Under the pieces are notes generated by a model. That model made no database searches, had not been told where the DNA came from, and saw only the letters and a list, made by a program, of their open reading frames with translations. From Teratosphaeria epicoccoides (taxonomy: Eukaryota > Ascomycota > Dothideomycetes > Mycosphaerellales > Teratosphaeriaceae), in the NCBI GenBank assembly GCA_021401465.1, contig JADDMT010000091.1, positions 1 through 64,000 on the forward strand: a DNA stretch of 64,000 nucleotides, given 5' to 3'. Made by a program: the position numbers and the translations under genes. Below, piece by piece: positions 1 through 11,120 of the stretch (within the stretch, counting starts at the first letter, position 1; every line of letters begins with the position of its first letter).

Positions 1-649
1 AAAGCGTTATCATTCTAGTCGACTCGAGCAGAGAGGGTCTAAAAGTCCGCGCGGTACTTCGTGGCGGAACCCTTCTGCTAGATTCCTAGGAGAGCTCTTT
101 CGGCCTCTTGTTACTTATTACCGAGCCCGAACGCTTCGCGTAATGCCTTAAACAAAGACTTGTCTGAGTTAAGAATCTCCCTAGTCGTCGTCTTCCTGGC
201 TTCGGCGCTGCCGACGTGATCCAGATAATCTGTTAGATAAGGCTAGATAAACTCGAACGCCGGTCCCTTCAGGTAAGAGACAATGTACATCATTCGCTTA
301 TAATGTGTCGTAAACCGTTCCGTATCTACGTTAAATGCTAACTAGCATTGTAGGATAAACATCTCGACTTGAGATCGTTGTCCTATGAACTCTGTAGGGC
401 TTCCCATCTTGAAGCCGTTGTTGCTGTGTCTATTCCCGGTAGTTGAACCTGCGACGGATGCTAGAGCCATCTCGCTAAGGTAAATGGATTCGAGCTACTA
501 CGTGATTTGAGGTATAGCAGCAACTTGTTCTCGTGGTGTCGGTTGACTGTCGCTAGAGCTTAAACTGATAGTTAAAGAACTACTTGACATAGGCGTATGT
601 CAAGCGCTCGCCGAGTCTCCTGATGCTTCCCTAGAAGTAGTGCTCAAAA
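1..649 (-). pseudogene. Ty3/Gypsy gag fragment of family D, RIP-damaged, cut by window edge
   Basis: Read on the minus strand, this stretch gives a Gag (Retrotrans_gag-like) reading frame. A segment reading LKGPAFEFI is followed by a helical region, then ALREAFGLGN, then QKGSATKYRADF and TLSARVD. This is the usual order of the capsid core in Ty3/Gypsy Gag proteins, which form the particle that packages element RNA. In-frame stops are TAG at positions where Gln or Trp is expected, which is the RIP signature. The frame runs off the left edge, so the rest of the element lies outside the window. The adjoining LTR at 650-1,139 has the orientation and position expected of its 5' LTR. Family assignment is confident; the original start codon is not identified. 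Confidence 0.75.
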
Positions 650-1139
650 TGTCATAAGGGTAGGTGCCGATAGCAGGAAGGTAACCAGGTGTTAGACTCG
701 GGAGCTGTGAAGAATATCGACAATAGCAGTTAACCTTGTAACTGACTCTCCTCTAAGCAAGAGAGGATTAAATTGAGATTAAGCACGAAGCTCCTAACTG
801 CCTGTCCTAAAGCCATCCCTATATACTAGAGAGCGACAGAGCAGCTCTGTTAGATCTGTCGACAGACCCGACAGATCCGTGTCTGTAGATCTGTAGACTA
901 ACCCTACAGATCCAAGGTTCTGTCATCACGTGACAGATCCCTTCTTCCTTACAAGCCCATGGATCTGTAGACTAACCCTACAGATCCGGGGATCTATCCT
1001 CACGTGACAGATCCTTTCTTCTATGACTATGCCTATGACTCATAGTACTCCTATGACGGTACTATGACTCATAGCACTTAGGACCTACATAATCCTGTAT
1101 CCTACAGTACTCCGGACAGTACTCCTGACACTCATGACA
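650..1139 (-). repeat. LTR of family D (copy D1), probable 5' LTR of the gag fragment
   Basis: A 490-bp TG...CA unit. Read on the minus strand it begins TGTCATGAGTGTCAGGAG and ends CTACCCTTATGACA. The same unit occurs inverted at 1,227-1,719 and as a clean solo LTR at 22,318-22,794, which sets the ends. The flanks here (CAAAA and TATTA) do not match, as expected if this LTR is still joined to internal sequence (gag at 1-649) instead of being solo. Internally it repeats short motifs resembling GATCTGTAGACTAACCCTAC and ATGACTCATAGTAC. Confidence 0.7.
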
Positions 1140-1226
1140 TATTAACATTACTGCACAAAGAAAGAGCAAGAGAAACCCCGTACTAATAAGGTAGCTTAGG
1201 GACAAGCTAGGCTTAGAGGGGGATAG

Positions 1227-1719
1227 TGTCATAAGTGTTATAAGTGCTATAAGTCATAAGCACTATAGCCTAAGTCATAGCTGTCATGAGTGCTATAAGT
1301 CATAGTGTTATAAGTCATAGTACTATGAGTCATAACGTAGGCATAGAAGAGAGAGTCTGTCACGTAAGCCTGACAGATACCTAGATCTGTAGGGTTAGTC
1401 TACAGATCTATAGGCCTACATAGGAGAAGGGATCTATCATGTAAGAACAGACCCTAGGATCTATAAGGTTAGTCTATAGATCTACAGACATAGGTCTAAC
1501 AGGTCTGTTAACAGATCTAATAGAGCTACCCTGTCTCTCTAGTATATAGGGATAGCTTCAGGATAGGCAGTTAGGAGCTTTATGCTTAATTTTAATTTAA
1601 TCTTCTTCTCTAGAGGGGATAGTTAGTTACAATATTAATTGCCTTTGTCGATATTCTTCATAGCTCTGCAAGTCTAACACCTGATCCCCTTCCTGCTATC
1701 GGCACCTACCCTTCTGACA
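1227..1719 (+). repeat. LTR of family D (copy D2), inverted relative to D1
   Basis: A 493-bp copy of the same LTR in the opposite orientation, 87 bp from D1. It starts TGTCATAAG and ends CCCTTCTGACA. ATAG is present on both sides, a possible short target duplication, so this may be a separate solo LTR. Together D1 and D2 form a long inverted repeat that could fold into a hairpin of almost 500 bp per arm. Divergence between arms is mostly C/T and G/A. Confidence 0.65.
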
Positions 1720-3425
1720 ATAGGCTAATTACTAAAGAGTTAACTATGAGTTTATTAAAGGCTAACTAGCTTTTATGTTAATCTTTATACCTTAGTCTAT
1801 ATAGCCTATTCTTAGACCTATAATATCTATGTACATTAATGCTATATCTACTTCTAGTAGCTCTCTAGGGATAACTATATTAAGCTATTACCTATAGTAG
1901 GTAGGAAAGGCAAGGTATAAAAGTCAAGGATCTTACATATAACTTATATATAGGGAATTACATGATTTCTATTTAGAATAGGCTAATTATATTACTACTT
2001 TATAGAAGTTTGTTCTTAGGGATAAACTTATATATAAGAGAGCTTTACTAATTAAGAGGTATTAGGGACTATAAGTACCTCTAGCGCTACCTCTATAATA
2101 AGTAGAAAGTAGTACTATCTTGTATCTACTAGAAGGTTAGATTACTCTATTATACTACAAGATATTTGTCTTATTATATAGTACTTATATCTATATTACT
2201 TACCTATAAATTAATTAAAGGCTAATTAACTTTCATGTTTTATCTTTATACCTTAATCTATATAGCCTCTTCTCTATACTCTCTAAGTTATACCTATATT
2301 GTCTATATATTAATACCGCGTCTGCCTCTAGCGGCCCTCTAGGGGTAACTACATTAAGCTATTACCTATAGTAGGTAAGAGGCTAAGAGTAAAAGTCACG
2401 GATTATTCTTATAACTTATATGTAGGGAATTACATAATATCCCTTTAGAATAGACTAATTACAAAGTTACTACTTAGTAGAAGTTTGTTTTTAGGCATAA
2501 ACTTGTATATAAGAGAGCTTTACTAATAAATTAGGAATAGAGCTATATCCTGTACATTTAGTTTAGTAGGCTAAGATACTCTTATATAAGTAATTTAGAT
2601 TCTAGAATATGAGGTACTATGTTTATTATCTAAGATAGTATGGTGTTTGCCTCTAGCGGCCCTCTAGGGGTAACTATGTCAAGCTGTTGCCTGTAGCAGG
2701 CTAGAGAGAAGGCCCTCTATATGTCTAGCTAATACATTATCTAATATTTGATTAGTATTTATTAATAATCATCAATATAAATACCGAATTACAAGTAGGC
2801 CTATATCTTCCCTGTCTTAGCTTTAAGTCCTATATACATTTATATTCCTATCTTGTGCTTACATGAGTAGTCTACAGAGTGATGTTAGTCTCTAGCAGCC
2901 CTCTAGGAGCGACTACATTAAGCTGTTACCTATAGTAAGCTACAAAAAGTTAAGGATCTTAACTATAACTTATATGCAGGGTATTACAGGATTTTTGTTA
3001 AAAGTTGACTAATAATGTTACTACTTTGCAAAAGTTTGTTTTTTAGGGACAGCTTAGTTTAAGGAGGGCTTTGCTAATTAATTAAAGATAAACTAAAGTT
3101 AATTAAAAGTTAACTAATTTCTATTTTAATGTTTATACCTTTATTATACCTTTATCTATATAGCCTTTTATATACTCTTTAAATCATACTTATGTTGTTT
3201 ATATATTTTAGCGCTACGTCTGCCTCTAGCAGCCCTCTAGGGGCAACTATGTTAAGCTATTGCCTATAGTAGGTAAAGTTAAGGATCTTGACATGACTTA
3301 ACATGACTCAAAATGCGGAGAATCACGTGGCATCTGTTCAAATGGAACCAATCACGTTGCCGCTTTGCGGAAGTTTGTTTTTAGGGATGAACTTGTCTGT
3401 AGGAGGGCTTCGCCAATCACATGCG
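1720..3425 (+). repeat. Run of degenerate ~225-bp repeat units
   Basis: At least four related units occur at about 1,855-2,080, 2,320-2,545, 2,875-3,100 and 3,215-3,425, with a partial one near 2,645-2,770. Each opens with CTCTAGCRGCCCTCTAGG, continues with AAGCTATTRCCTATAGTAGG and closes with AAGTTTGTTTTTAGGG plus an AGGGCTTYRCYAAT segment. Spacers of about 100 bp between units also resemble each other (ATCTTTATACCTTARTCTATATAGCC). The left units are very A+T rich; the rightmost keeps CpA and GC-rich sequence and merges into normal DNA at about 3,300-3,425. No coding potential was seen. The unit may be a MITE or an old LTR; the family is not recognised. Confidence 0.6.
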
Positions 3426-3600
3426 CGGCCCGCTCGGCCCGCGCCCGCAATTCCTGCTTCCAAGTCTCAGCGCCAATTCGAACCATCAATCCTGAGTTCA
3501 ATTCACCACCGCTGAGTGTCTCCACTGGCACCGAGTCCCCAGTCTCATCCATCGACGCCGATTCCCATTCACCAGCGCTGAACTCAATCCACGGCGCTGA

Positions 3601-4183
3601 GGATCCAGTTCATCAGTATGGCAAATGCGTGCGATGCGTGCTGCGACTCTCGCAAATCGAGAGCTAATATTCGATTGTAAGCAGCCGGCTGCCTGCGGCC
3701 AACACTTCAGCAGCGCTTGGCGCCTCGACACAGCTTCCGGACTCGACAAGCGAGGCAGGAGGTACCGAGCCACTGTCAAGCTGTGGCGACCATGGCGGTC
3801 GGGCTCGATCGATGGCGCTACAGATACAACGGCAGGCGCAGGAGACTTTGGCCTCACTTGAGGATCGCCAGGCCTATTCTACTTATGCAGAAGATGGACA
3901 AGATTGGGCGCTCGGGCAGAATGCTGTGGGCTCAGATCGGTGGCTCTCGCGAATCCACGATGAACCCTCACAACACGCCTCGCGTGTGCTTTGCAAATTT
4001 CCTTGGATCCTGCAGCAAGTCACGACCCGCGGTCCAATGCCAGAGGATCTGTTTGGCGCCGACTTGAATGCTGCATCAGTGACATCAAGATCCCAAACAG
4101 CATGTTCTACGCCGGGGCAGGTACCTCCACTGACGTTACTTAAGAGGCCAAGCAGGCACACAGATCTTGAGTCAATTTTTTGA
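3601..4183 (+). pseudogene. Possible frameshifted Zn(II)2Cys6 transcription-factor relic
   Basis: Successive short frames give MANACDACCDSRKSR (from about 3,619), then FDCKQPAACGQ, then LDKRGRRYRATVK. Their order and spacing recall the N-terminal Zn(II)2Cys6 binuclear cluster of fungal regulators: Cys-x2-Cys, a basic stretch, DCKQPACGQC, then a basic linker. A further frame at 3,812-4,183 (ATG, 123 codons, stop) could be downstream sequence. The pieces lie in different frames and some expected cysteines are absent, so no intact product can be made. This is inference from pattern only. It could instead be chance in GC-rich DNA, and no C-terminal regulator domain was identified. Confidence 0.3.
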
Positions 4184-7100
4184 ACAAGCTTGAACCGAGG
4201 TGGTATCTCATTATCGGCTGCATCGAAGAGGAGAGGATTTGTTGGAGGTGGTGAGCTAGCTGGGAGCCAGTGTGAAAGAACAAGGCGCAATTGATGTGAC
4301 CGGACAGACAGTCGCATGTTTGATTGAGGCCTGAAACAGGCAAATACTCGGGGCAGAAGCGGGATGGCGCATCAGTCAAATGGATTGTTTACCACTTGAT
4401 CTGATCTCCTGGGCACTGTCGCCTCGCTCGCGCAAGAAAAAGACAAACTCCTCAAGCTGGATCGAGTGGATCAGCGTCGCGTCCGTCAAGGACTAGTGCG
4501 GTCTGTGTACATCTTCCTCTGGCCGGACGATGCAAGGGCCCAGGTCGCGATGGCGGTGGCGAAGCGGAAAAATGGCAGGGCGATTCAAAATCATGTGCTG
4601 TAAGGCAGTATCCATGAAGGGTATCTGCGATCCCAATCACGGATGCAGGTGTCTACCAGACAATCAGGTGCAGCAGGGAAAGAAACGGTGGGCGATGAAG
4701 CGAGTCGCGAAGAAGCGGGGGGCAAACAAGCAGAGGCCGGACCTGTTGTTGCTGCTGCTGAGCCGGAAGGCGGTGAGTGCAGGAGCGACCCGGCGCGTCG
4801 AACAAGAGACGGATACACACCAGACGATGCACAGGAGGCGCCATTCAGTCGAGCGAGCAAGCTTGACAAAGCGAAGAAAGGTGGTGAATCATGCAAAAAA
4901 CGCCTCGCGTCAGCGCGAAGGAAAAGAGACGAAGTCGCGACCTTTTCAATTTGTCAGCTACGGCAATGAGTTCGGCAAGATCAACTTTTGCTCGCTGCAG
5001 TAAACATCGCCGCCATGGAAGGACAACTGCGTCTGGTCAAGGACGCTGACCCGCTCGCAGAGCAATGCGCCCGATAACATGGCCGGGATACAGGAATTCG
5101 TCGAGCATTTTCGACAGGCAGCGACCTCAGCGAGGCGTGGCAGGAACCAGCTCGCAAGTTGCGCCAAGTGGCTCACCTCGGACTGGGCAAAGGGCGCTAT
5201 GCGCTACGAAGACGGAGGCGACATGCCTGCTGTGTCAGCGCAAGATGCATATCAGGGCCTTGGGGAGGGTCAGTTGACGCACAATCGGCCACTGCCCATG
5301 ACATAATCGTACCCCCGACGAACATCGCTTCGACGTGCTGCGGTACATCAATCGAAACTAATACCACTCTTCTAACAATGGAGCCAAGGTGTCCGTCCGA
5401 GTTTCCAAAGGAGCAGACGGTCCCGCTGGGTACGAAAATCTGCAGTCTGCTCTTGACAGAGTCTAACAGCGCTCTCGACGGCTTCTCGAAGCAACAAATC
5501 TTCTTGGCCTCGCAAACGTGTCAGTGCTGGCAGTACAAATCTTTCTCCACATTGCCCGATGTTAAACACTCAATGGCAAGATTCATCGGCAGAAGATAGC
5601 AGTATAGAAGGCCGGTCGATCGATTAACACGACCTTGCAGAGTTGCGAAGCATTCAACATTTTTGACTCGACCGGTCACTATTCGCTACCACAAGTCTAC
5701 ATATAGGATGGCACACTGGTCACAATCACCGACGGAGTCATGGTGATCCGCAATGGTATCTAGCTAGGAGAGTCAAGATGGTGGTCTTGAAAAAGCGAGT
5801 CGTGTTATTTGTGCCGCCAGGAGTGGTCGTTGCGCATGCTCTAGTCACACTCGAGAAGCATGTCGCGCAGGGCTGGATCGTCTGGGATAAGCACTAAAGA
5901 CAGGAGATTCGCAGCGATATCGAGTGAATGGTACGGTTCCATATGACGACAATTGAAGATACGGAGGAGTATGGCGAGTTGTGCAAAACACGATGCTATG
6001 TCGATTAGTATGCAGGCTTGAAAATCCAAACAAGCATGATTTGATCTGATCTTAAGGATAAAAGGGATACAAGCTGCCTGGGATAGGCTCCTCACCGCTT
6101 CCAACGAGCTAGTTAACGAACAGGTCTCTGACCCGATCGATCCTATTAGAGAAATGGAAGTGCATCTTCAAGACGTGGATATGGAACCCAGGTTCTGACG
6201 CTCGCTCTCTGCGTCACGTGCAATAGCGTGTCATTCTCGCGCCCATGGAGGGACATAGTGAAGCCGATCGCATGCTATGTGGGCTCGCTGTCTAGACTCA
6301 TCAACCAAGTGTGTATTCATATATCCGATCAATTTAGTTGGTCATCTAGGTAAGATCCTCGACTGCGCAGCTACCGCAACCTACGCACGTTCGCAAGACC
6401 CCTGAGCAAGTATCCGCGTTGTAGTCGGATATAAGGTTTCGGGGATAGGACCTCTACGCGGATTAGAAGGCCAAAGGTAGAAAACGATTGTGTTATAGCA
6501 GCGCCTAGGAGGGGCATAGTATCCCATCATAAGGCACCATGGAGCCTGACGGCTTGATGTTAAGCCTGATTAGTCCCTATCACGGCGAATGCAACCACTA
6601 GTTCATGTGTCAGAGATCAGGGCTCTAGAGAGAATCCGGCGGATAAAGACAAGCTAGCCTATAGTCTACCTGTATGGCTATCTAGCGTACTGCTGCCATC
6701 TTGGTGTCATAGCTCTATATGCAAAGCGCACTAGAGCTCGTCCGGCACATGATGAGAAAGGCTTCAACAGACGGATCTCAGCAATCAGGATCGCAGCCAG
6801 GTAGGACTTTGGTAAGAAGTACAAACAAAGCCTAGGAGTGCTTGAACAATAGTACGCAGCTAGAACTCAAAATACAGACCCTGACACTACAGGAGTATCT
6901 CTGTCAACCAGACGGCACCTCTGATCGCGTTAACGCTAGCTTGCCAGGATAAATGGCAGGTCGCTCAGCCTGGAATGTCTTACCTGCCTGCCGAGACTTC
7001 ATCGAATGGGACGCACGTATTCTCCAGCATATGCAGACCAATGGCGCCCCTCCACGGGTACCATACCATCACACTAGTAATGGATTCCCGGGAACCACAA

Positions 7101-7981
7101 TCAGGTTGCGATACTCAGATGCTACTCCAGTCTGGTACACTTCCTAGAACGCGCGATGGCAAGACTAATCGCGGGCGTTTTGCTCAGAAACAAGGAGGTT
7201 TATCGCGGATGCGCTGAGGACACTACGCAAGGAATTCGCGAATTGAGCACAGGCGAACACTGAGGCGGAAGGTACTGCTGTTGACAGTTTCGGAAGGACT
7301 GCCTGCTCTACTGCATGGGCGGAATACACCATGCAGGGATATGCTGTGCCGAACTGCAAAGAAGCGGATCACGTTGACCTCAAGTACTGTAATGAGCCAA
7401 TTAGCTAGGTAAAACTGCTGGAATATCAGCCAGAATCTACCTCCTTGCCCCCCAAAGAACTGCACTGCCGGAACGCACAGAATCTCGATGCCTGCTTCTC
7501 CCAGGCCTTCCTACTCATGACTCCTCTCACCGAATTCCTTACTCCCGCTTGTACTGGCTGACTTCATGTGTCTGCAACGTGGAAGTTCATAGCGGCAGCA
7601 AAACGTGCAGATGTAGCCATTGTATGTCACGGGCTTCATTCGCTGCATACGAAGGATGCACACGTTCGAGTCGGCACCAGTACTTTAAGTGATGATCAAG
7701 TACTTACTGCAGAGGGCAACAACAGCGTTAGCATTCAAACGACAAGTCAAGCACTAATCATGCCGGCTAAAGTCGTCGTGCGAGTGCTAAGCGGAGAACT
7801 TGTAAGCAATAGTCATCTTTGCCATGACCTACACAGGGATATTGTGCTTGATCTTGGTCAGGCACTGCCGACTGACAGTGACTGCGTTTGAGAAACCATT
7901 CTTGTTCCATTGGTCGTCTAGATCAAGGCAAACCTTTACTAGTGACCGCTTCATAGTATCATCAAGATCACCGCGAGGAGC
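4184..7981. other. No confident gene; weakly degenerate intergenic DNA
   Basis: Only short overlapping frames are present, with no recognisable domain. A minus frame around 5,372-5,569 looks protein-like in composition but has no plausible start and no supporting splice sites. From about 5,600 to 7,200 TAG and CTAG become more frequent, which could be mild RIP leakage or an old repeat. No RNA gene or structured repeat was recognised. Confidence 0.4.
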
Positions 7982-9046
7982 TCATGTTAGACCATCACTA
8001 TCGTTTTGTTGCAGCTCCTGGGCCTCATCATCATCTGATGCTTCATCAGCTCCAGCAGTCTCAGGACGTTTACTCTGTGCTCTCACACGGTCTGCGTACC
8101 TCTTCTTTTTCTTCTAAGGATGCGTGGGCAACCTGCTCAGAGCCTGTGACTGTCTCGGAGGTGGCGAAGATGTGCTTCGGATTGTTTGATGGACAGACTG
8201 GATCGGCCGACCATACTGACGATTGCTCTTTGGCTGCAGCGTCGGTGACCGGCCAGTGAAGGGCGTACCATTTGATAGAACCACGATGCTCCGGCGCTGC
8301 GAGTAGAGTGAGTTGGCTGCTCTTCTTACAGTTAGAGCGTCTCATTGTGTGCCAGCAGTCAATTACCCTCCATGGCTTGGCTGCTACTGACAATCGGGTC
8401 GATGGTGATGTGCTCACAGCACGACTGACGTCGGACGCATTGACCTGCGGTCTCGTCAGCTCCGCGCCACCATTACGCTATAGCAAACTAAGATGTTTCA
8501 TGGCCTAATCAAGCGGGTCCACAGGCTGCTCACACTGTCAGAGCGGTCTGTAGAGCCTGACCGTCTTTTCGTCAGGCGGCGCCACAAGCGCAGCCGCTGC
8601 CTTCCTATTTAAGGTGGGTATACCGGCCTGCTGGCGATGAGCACCGTGCAGCGCAAGCTCTTTATTGACGTTGTCATGTGCCATATTGCACCAGAGGAGG
8701 TGGGACCAGGTCTGGATATTGCGGATACAGCTCATCACCATGTAGTAGTGCTGCAACAGCGCAGCGTCCCTAGATCACAGTCTCTTCTCCAGCTCCAGTA
8801 TTGCTCGTTCGAGCAATTAGCCGACAGCTGTTCTTCCTCACGGATCACGGCAGCTCCTAAGTCATCGGCGAGGAACGGATGTTCAGACATCTTGGAGACT
8901 GCGTGGCTCCAGACTAGGTGCGCAGGGTGACGCTGCATGAGCTGCACCAACGACCCGGGAGTAATGCAACTGGTCAACATGATCAATTGCAGCAATGTCG
9001 TCGAAGTCTTGCGTCTACCTGCGACTGCGGCCAAGTCTGCGGTCAC
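7982..9046 (-). pseudogene. Degenerate protein-coding relic of unknown family
   Basis: Three consecutive minus-strand frames have protein-like composition and would join end to end if frameshifts were repaired. They are 9,046-8,735 (TSCITPGSLVQLMQRHPAHL, then an acidic helical part), 8,756-8,538 (WSHLLWCNMAHDNVNKELAL, then PPDEKTVRLYRPL) and about 8,360-7,982. The last has internal TGA and TAG, a Ser/Pro/Gln-rich stretch, a KKKKRYADRVRAQSKRP basic patch and an acidic DEASDDDEAQEL tail ending at TGA (7,984-7,982). The mix of frameshifts and one or two RIP-like stops suggests an old repeat-encoded or host gene. No family was recognised. Confidence 0.35.
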
Positions 9047-10141
9047 GCCGAGCCAGTCATTTAGTGATCAAGAAAGGAAGATCACATCGTAAAAGTTTTC
9101 GCTCAGCTGTCTTCTAGCACGAGGCAAGAGAGACGTACCCGATCCTCTATGGAAGTCTACCAGAACGCGAATGGATGTAGAGACCAGGCCTGGCAAGTAG
9201 TGTAGCTGCATTGGTCGATGTTCTAGCGACCCATTTCCACAAACCGGCTCCGATGATGGATGGTGCTGCTACAGATGCGGTGCAACCGCTTCAAACCGCT
9301 CCAAATAGCTGAGGGCTGCTTTTGATCTCCTCTAAACCGCTCCAAGGACAGGCGCTTCGAAAGCATGCCGCTGCAAGAACAGGCACGAGCGTAAACGGTG
9401 CCAGAAAGAGCTGGTTCAAATCCAAGTCGGACTGGACAAATCGCCTCCAGCTATCTCGTGCCAGATTCCGTACCAAGTCCCTGCCCTCATGAGAGCGCCC
9501 TCTTTGAGTTCCGAGCAGGACGAAATAAAACCCGGGATTCTGCATCCCATCACGTCCGCGCCTGTCCTGAGTGTCGTTCCGTGGCACCTGGCGCTAGAAA
9601 TGGAAGTACCTCCTTACCTTCTTGCTTGGATTCTTGTGGACGTCCAAACTTGCCACATGTTGACCCTCGCCAAGAGTTGGTATCATGTCATACACCTCAT
9701 GTGCGTCCAAGCTCCTACACTTAAACGACCTTCATCAACTTTCCAGAACGACGATGTTAGGTCTCGCGAGACGCCATAGATGAACAATGTTACCTACTGC
9801 TAGAGAGATCGCCAAAACCGTGATAAGCCAATTCCCGCATTCCAGGAAAGACGCCGAACAGGCCATCAATCATGGAACGGGAGCTGTTGATGCCAATGAT
9901 ATTCTGTGATTTCGGTGGTGTATGTGAGGTTGCTCCCAGACTTGCTCGAGCGCGGGATTGTATAAGTTAGAGATCTGTGGGATGATCCGCTCATGGACAG
10001 GAAGAAGAAGAAGAAGGGTAGAAATGACGGAACTGCAGTACTCGTGATCGCGGCGAGAACGACGTAGCTGAGAGTGCTTGGATTAATCTTACTGCAGAGA
10101 GGCAGAGGGTGCGTGTGATGACCGCCGAGACTCGCCGACCC

Positions 10142-10219
10142 GCCAGGACGGCGGGAGGATTGATCTGTATGTCACGAGGAGCCAGGACGGCGGGAGGATT
10201 GATCTGTATATCACGAGGA
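10142..10219 (+). repeat. 39-bp tandem duplication, two copies
   Basis: Two adjacent 39-bp copies beginning GCCAGGACGGCGGGAGGATT and ending CACGAGGA differ at a single base (TATG versus TATA). The near identity indicates a recent local duplication. Confidence 0.9.
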
Positions 10220-10357
10220 GCGAATGGAGGAGGAGTCCATTAGCAACTCGTCTGGCAGACAACGAACCTCCGCGCTAGATAGCAGTGTAGTCTACTCCTC
10301 ACATCTTCCGCAGAGTACGCAAGTAATGCGTGACCCTTTTTGCCGTCAGGACGTAGC

Positions 10358-10382
10358 CGTATCGTATCGTATCGTATCGTAT
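10358..10382 (+). repeat. (CGTAT)5 microsatellite
   Basis: Five perfect copies of the pentanucleotide CGTAT in 25 bp. Confidence 0.95.
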
Positions 10383-11120
10383 TGCTGCCTTCTGCTCACG
10401 CGGGTGTCCGCCGTATTTGAACCGCAATGTTGGAAAGAGCGTAAGCTTATATATCACGCAGAACAATGTGAGAAGCTGGGTGTTCAAACTTTTGATGGAT
10501 AGCGATACAGCAAGAGTGAAGTTATACACGGCAAGCGAGGACGTCCTGACAACGCATGGCGCCTGCGTGCTCGCATGATAGGCACAGTGAGGACGATGCA
10601 CAATGCATCATTCTGTGTGATCATGTCAGTTGAATCAACACGGTCGGAGGCAAATGGCCTAGAGGTCTGGTTCCATCCGATTGATGGCAGGAGGCCTCGC
10701 TTGGCATTGGTTCTGTTAGTTTTGTGCTTGTAATCTGCCTGATTAGTGGTGTACCAATTGATACAGGAAGTACAGCGTGTGGCAGACCCCTCTGACAAGG
10801 ATGAAGATCCCATGTATGGCCTTGGCGACGACGAGATCGAGTGCGATGAGAGAAGGGCTGAAGAGCAGCGAGGGTGGCGATCGCCACGATCAAATACTTC
10901 AGCTTGACATCGCCTTGTAATATCAGAGATCTCTGGTTCACTACCAAGTGCCATCATCAGTCAGCTTTGACCATTTCGCAGTATGCGCCCCGACTGAACC
11001 GGCAATTGAGTCCAGTCATAAAACCTCCCACCGTACCGACCCAACAACTGTCTTCACTGGACAAGCAGCATGAAGACACAGTGCGAGTCACCGCACGCGT
11101 GGCTGCCATCTCCCGACAAT

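Larger units (their letters stand above)
9047..11120. other. Gene-poor stretch with short tandem repeats
   Basis: No gene is supported. A short plus-strand frame at about 9,600-9,700 (EVPPYLLAWIL, then LTLAKSWYHVI) vaguely resembles an F-box helix but is isolated. The stretch contains a 39-bp tandem duplication and a pentanucleotide microsatellite, listed separately. The part nearest 11,120 would be the 3' flank of the minus-strand gene ending there. Confidence 0.4.

Noticed and set aside
650..1719. A foldback transposon or MITE
   Set aside because: A third copy of a single arm occurs alone at 22,318-22,794 with TG...CA ends and a 5-bp TSD, so each arm is an LTR.
9600..9700. An F-box protein
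   Set aside because: Only one helix-like match, no start, splice sites or downstream repeats to support it.
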